DNA from: a virus
Virus record (IMG/VR): IMGVR_UViG_3300025769_000450
Coordinates: 1-33,294 of that record
Direction: 5' to 3' (one strand)
DNA length: 33,294 bases
The notes beneath the pieces were generated by a model. That model searched no databases, was not told the DNA's origin, and was given only the letters and a program-made list of their open reading frames with translations. Positions 30,897 through 33,294 of the stretch are shown in pieces (the first letter of the stretch is position 1; every line of letters begins with the position of its first letter). Made by a program: the position numbers and the translations under genes.

Positions 30897-31106
30897 ATGA
30901 AACACTATTCAAAATCAATATCAGTAAATGGAATGTATGACAATGAGGCTTTCCTAGTCACTGAATATGTGAACTTGCCAGACCAAAGACAAGCGATTGA
31001 AGTGAGTACTAAGGTACACGACCAACTAAGAGACAGTGTGACATTAACATTTAAAGAAGCGCGAGACTTGAGAGCCTTCTTAAACAGACTAGACCTAGAC
31101 AAATAA
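30897..31106 (+). CDS. Small hypothetical protein, 69 residues
   Basis: The product starts MKHYSKSISVNGMYDNEAFL and is strand-rich with a final helix (FKEARDLRAFLNRLDLDK). It is three bases after the micro-protein gene. No clear SD is seen, so translation probably depends on upstream ribosomes. Not recognised. Confidence 0.62.
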   Translation: MKHYSKSISVNGMYDNEAFLVTEYVNLPDQRQAIEVSTKVHDQLRDSVTLTFKEARDLRAFLNRLDLDK

Positions 31107-31117
31107 GGATAACAATC

Positions 31118-31795
31118 ATGAGCAAACTACTTACACAGAATAGCAAAATCAAAAAGAGCGGCGGCGACAAATTTGACATATGGAATTTTGGAATACCTGC
31201 ATATCAAAGTGAGACAGGTATTAAGACTTGCCCACTAGCAGGGGAGTGTGCTAAGGGATGCTACGCACAGCAAGGTGCTTATGTATGGGGTAATGTGAAG
31301 CCTGCCTTTGAACGTAGATTACAAGCTACACTACAAGATGACTTTGTACAAGTGATGAGTGCTGAGATAGCTGGCAAGGCTAAGAGGTCGGCGGCCAAAG
31401 GCAAGACTTTGGTAGTGAGAATACATGACAGTGGTGACTTCTACTCAGCAGGATACCTAGCTAAGTGGATTGAGGTAATGGAGCAAAATCAAGACGTTCT
31501 ATTCTATGCATACACTAAATCGATACCTTTCTTTAGAAGAATCACAACACCGACAAACTTTGTAGTCATATTCAGTGAAGGCGGCAAACTTGACCACCTA
31601 ATTAGGGACAACGACAGACACAGTAGAGTGTTTGAATCTAAGGCGGCGCTTGAAGCGGCGGGCTATGACGATGCTAGTAAGGATGACAAGGTAGCTTTCC
31701 TAAGTGGATCAGGTAAGATAGGATTGATCTATCACGGTGCTAAGTCTAAGTCGTGGACTACTGAAAATGAAACAAGAGAACTTGAGGTGGCGTAA
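31118..31795 (+). CDS. Gp88-like phage protein
   Basis: The 225-residue protein contains the pattern TCPLAGECAKGCYAQQGAY (Cys 38, 44, 48) and LVVRIHDSGDFYSAGYLAKW, followed by YAYTKSIPFF and VIFSEGG. This matches my memory of the Gene-product-88 family of phages, a Cys-rich protein of unknown function possibly binding metal or Fe-S. AAGGA precedes the ATG. The stop overlaps the next start (TAATG). It lies in the early-gene cluster; a role in host takeover or replication is only a guess. Confidence 0.7.
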   Translation: MSKLLTQNSKIKKSGGDKFDIWNFGIPAYQSETGIKTCPLAGECAKGCYAQQGAYVWGNVKPAFERRLQATLQDDFVQVMSAEIAGKAKRSAAKGKTLVVRIHDSGDFYSAGYLAKWIEVMEQNQDVLFYAYTKSIPFFRRITTPTNFVVIFSEGGKLDHLIRDNDRHSRVFESKAALEAAGYDDASKDDKVAFLSGSGKIGLIYHGAKSKSWTTENETRELEVA

Positions 31796-32022
31796 TGAAA
31801 CTGACAATTGAAAAGAATACAAAACTATTTGAACCTATAACAATGACTATAACACTAGAGTCAATGGAGGAATTGAGTGATCTATACCATAGACTTAATA
31901 TAGGACATAGCAATACCCTCGAACATTCATGCTCAGGATTTCCTAAGATACACAAGAGAGAAATGTTTACCGAATTACACAGAGAACTTTATGACATAAT
32001 CAATTCACTAGTAGGAGAGTAA
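31795..32022 (+). CDS. Small hypothetical protein, 75 residues
   Basis: Coupled to the Gp88-like gene by TAATG. The product begins MKLTIEKNTKLFEPITMTIT and ends in a helix (FTELHRELYDIINSLVGE), with one Cys-His region (NTLEHSCSGFPKIHK). Not recognised. Confidence 0.65.
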   Translation: MKLTIEKNTKLFEPITMTITLESMEELSDLYHRLNIGHSNTLEHSCSGFPKIHKREMFTELHRELYDIINSLVGE

Positions 32023-32024
32023 CA

Positions 32025-32678
32025 ATGAACAACACATATCAGAATCTACCACATACAGACGTGCTGTCTATGATGGACAAAGCACTGGCAAAGACAGGAC
32101 TGAATTACGAAATGAAATTCAGACAGAATGGAGAGAAACAACTAGTAGTTGACTATGTATTCACTGACTACGAACACATAGGACTAGGTGGATTGAGGCC
32201 ACAGATCAGCGTCATCAATTCAACGGATGGATCAAGGGCATTCAACTTGATAGGCGGTGTGTTCAGATTAGTATGCTCTAATGGCCTAGTAGCTGGTGAC
32301 ATTTTTGACAGTGAACGTATAGTTCACAGAGTAGGGCCTACCTTTGATAGGAAAATTGAGTCACTACCTCTAAGGATTGTTGCACTAGTTGAGGATACAG
32401 TGGAGGCAATGAAGGAACTGAACGAATTGACTTGTCAAGAACTGAGTGAAAACAAAATGATAGAAATTGTAGGTAATCTTACCATGAGTAAGAAAGCAAA
32501 GACGGAAACAATTAAGGACGTAGTGTTTGAAGATCAGAGAAGAGAGGATGATCAAGGGAATAACGTGTGGACATTATACAATATTGTGAATGAGAATCTA
32601 CGTAAACATTCAAAGGCTAAGGCTTATCAAAAACATAACGAGAAATTGCTAGAGAACATTCAACTGTTAGCAGCATAG
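32025..32678 (+). CDS. DUF932-like protein
   Basis: The 217-residue protein contains GGVFRLVCSNGLVAGDIFDS (CSNGL at about 84-88) followed by a His and a helical C-terminus. The VCSNGL motif with a preceding basic/aromatic beta region is the mark of the DUF932 family, found in phages and plasmids with unknown function. GGAG lies before the ATG. It is the best recognised product of the right end after Gp88. Confidence 0.7.
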   Translation: MNNTYQNLPHTDVLSMMDKALAKTGLNYEMKFRQNGEKQLVVDYVFTDYEHIGLGGLRPQISVINSTDGSRAFNLIGGVFRLVCSNGLVAGDIFDSERIVHRVGPTFDRKIESLPLRIVALVEDTVEAMKELNELTCQELSENKMIEIVGNLTMSKKAKTETIKDVVFEDQRREDDQGNNVWTLYNIVNENLRKHSKAKAYQKHNEKLLENIQLLAA

Positions 32679-32687
32679 GAGACTGCA

Positions 32688-32849
32688 ATGAAAGTGACAG
32701 ACCTAGAAATGATCAAGCAACTTAAGAAGATTGAAAAGAATCTTGAAGACTTCACCTATGAGACTGACCCAATACAATCAGCAGAGCTGTTAGCAGATAG
32801 TAGACTGAGAGTGAAGGACTTAATACGTAAATTAGTAGGAGTAGAATAG
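32688..32849 (+). CDS. Small helical protein, 53 residues
   Basis: ATG 32688 follows AGGAGA after about seven bases. The product (MKVTDLEMIKQLKKIEKNLE then a second helix, AELLADSRLRVKDLIRKLV) is a likely helical hairpin. It is one base from the next gene. Not recognised. Confidence 0.63.
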   Translation: MKVTDLEMIKQLKKIEKNLEDFTYETDPIQSAELLADSRLRVKDLIRKLVGVE

Positions 32850-32850
32850 A

Positions 32851-33195
32851 ATGAAAAGAGAAGTGATGGAAAAATGGGTAGCAGTCCTTAGATCAGGCGA
32901 ATACAAGCAAGGTAGAACACAATTGAAAGATGGAGATACTTACTGTTGTCTTGGAGTGTTGTGCGAAATAAGTGGGGAATACTATAGTGACGGCGCAGGA
33001 GACCTATCACCAGAGGTACAAGATTGGGCTGGGATGGACTCATCAGACGGATGGCTCCCTAAAGAGTATAAAGCAAAAGATGGATCGAGGTCTTGGGTAT
33101 TATACGAACTGAACGACAGAGAAGATGACAAAGGAAAATCCCTGTCCTTCAAACAGATCGCAAACATTATTGAAAAGAATTGGAGAGAACTATGA
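32851..33195 (+). CDS. CCLGVLC-family phage protein
   Basis: The 114-residue product has KWVAVLRSGEYKQGRTQL, DTYCCLGVLCEISG and a C-terminal DREDDKGKSLSFKQIANIIE. This trio of motifs recurs in small phage and plasmid proteins of unknown function. AGGAG precedes the ATG. Its stop overlaps the next start. Confidence 0.72.
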   Translation: MKREVMEKWVAVLRSGEYKQGRTQLKDGDTYCCLGVLCEISGEYYSDGAGDLSPEVQDWAGMDSSDGWLPKEYKAKDGSRSWVLYELNDREDDKGKSLSFKQIANIIEKNWREL

Positions 33196-33294
33196 TGCTA
33201 ATAATAGACCGCGGCGGATATCCATATGCCTATAACAAAATACACAGATCATCTTTGCTTAAACTGTTGAAGCAGTTGATTGAAACGAAAGCAG
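33192..33294 (+). CDS. Partial gene at window end
   Basis: ATG 33192 overlaps the previous stop, with GGAGAG upstream; a second in-frame ATG follows directly. The frame is open to the edge: MMLIIDRGGYPYAYNKIHRS then a Leu/Lys helix. Too short to identify. Confidence 0.55.
   Translation, partial: MMLIIDRGGYPYAYNKIHRSSLLKLLKQLIETKA

Noticed and set aside
1-33294. CRISPR arrays and insertion sequences
   Set aside because: No regularly spaced identical repeats of CRISPR type and no transposase gene were seen.

Overview
The window is about 33 kb of an AT-rich tailed double-stranded DNA phage (or a prophage of one). It carries a near-complete virion and packaging set: large terminase, portal, scaffold, major capsid, tail adaptor/nozzle-like proteins, fibres, and lysis-like genes. 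Genes overlap by 1-8 bases and start after clear Shine-Dalgarno (SD) sites. Leftward promoters match host sigma-70 (TTGACA/T, exactly 17 bases, TATAAT). The pair of T7 gp11/gp12-like tail genes suggests a podovirus-type tail. The sigma-70 promoters and a spanin-like gene suggest a Gram-negative host. The host genus cannot be told from the sequence.

Leftward arm (minus strand, about 27,960 down to 1). Transcription runs from small unknown genes (27.96-25.4 kb) through a terminase-small-subunit candidate, an HExxH metallopeptidase, a lectin-like adhesin, a lysis-like cassette (NlpC/P60-like hydrolase, spanin-like, holin-like), large terminase, zinc-ribbon protein, portal, scaffold, major capsid, decoration-like protein, three fibre/collar genes interleaved with two HNH endonuclease genes, a Trp-rich protein, an acidic protein, adaptor-like and very large nozzle-like tail proteins, and a truncated putative virion protein. 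Five internal promoters of the same strict design punctuate the arm.

Central region (about 27.2-29.15 kb). This stretch has almost no protein genes but is full of structure. It holds the main leftward promoter, a G-quadruplex-capable tract, long inverted repeats, two leftward micro-ORFs, a three-unit array of ACTAAAGT / CCGATAAGAGA elements about 94 bases apart, a roughly 400-nt candidate structured RNA, and two hammerhead ribozymes in tandem. The first hammerhead is a type II permutation whose cleavage would cut the structured RNA from what follows. The second is a type III form whose stem III contains the SD of the first rightward gene, so self-cleavage could expose that ribosome site. In both, stem II is almost absent and appears to be replaced by a loop-I pseudoknot. 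This is the most unusual content of the window.

Rightward arm (29,147 to the end). Eighteen tightly packed, mostly tiny genes follow the ribozymes: membrane peptides, zinc-ribbon proteins, a Gp88-like protein, a DUF932-like protein and a CCLGVLC-family protein. No convincing host promoter precedes this arm, so the repeat array is a candidate for phage-specific promoters or an origin.
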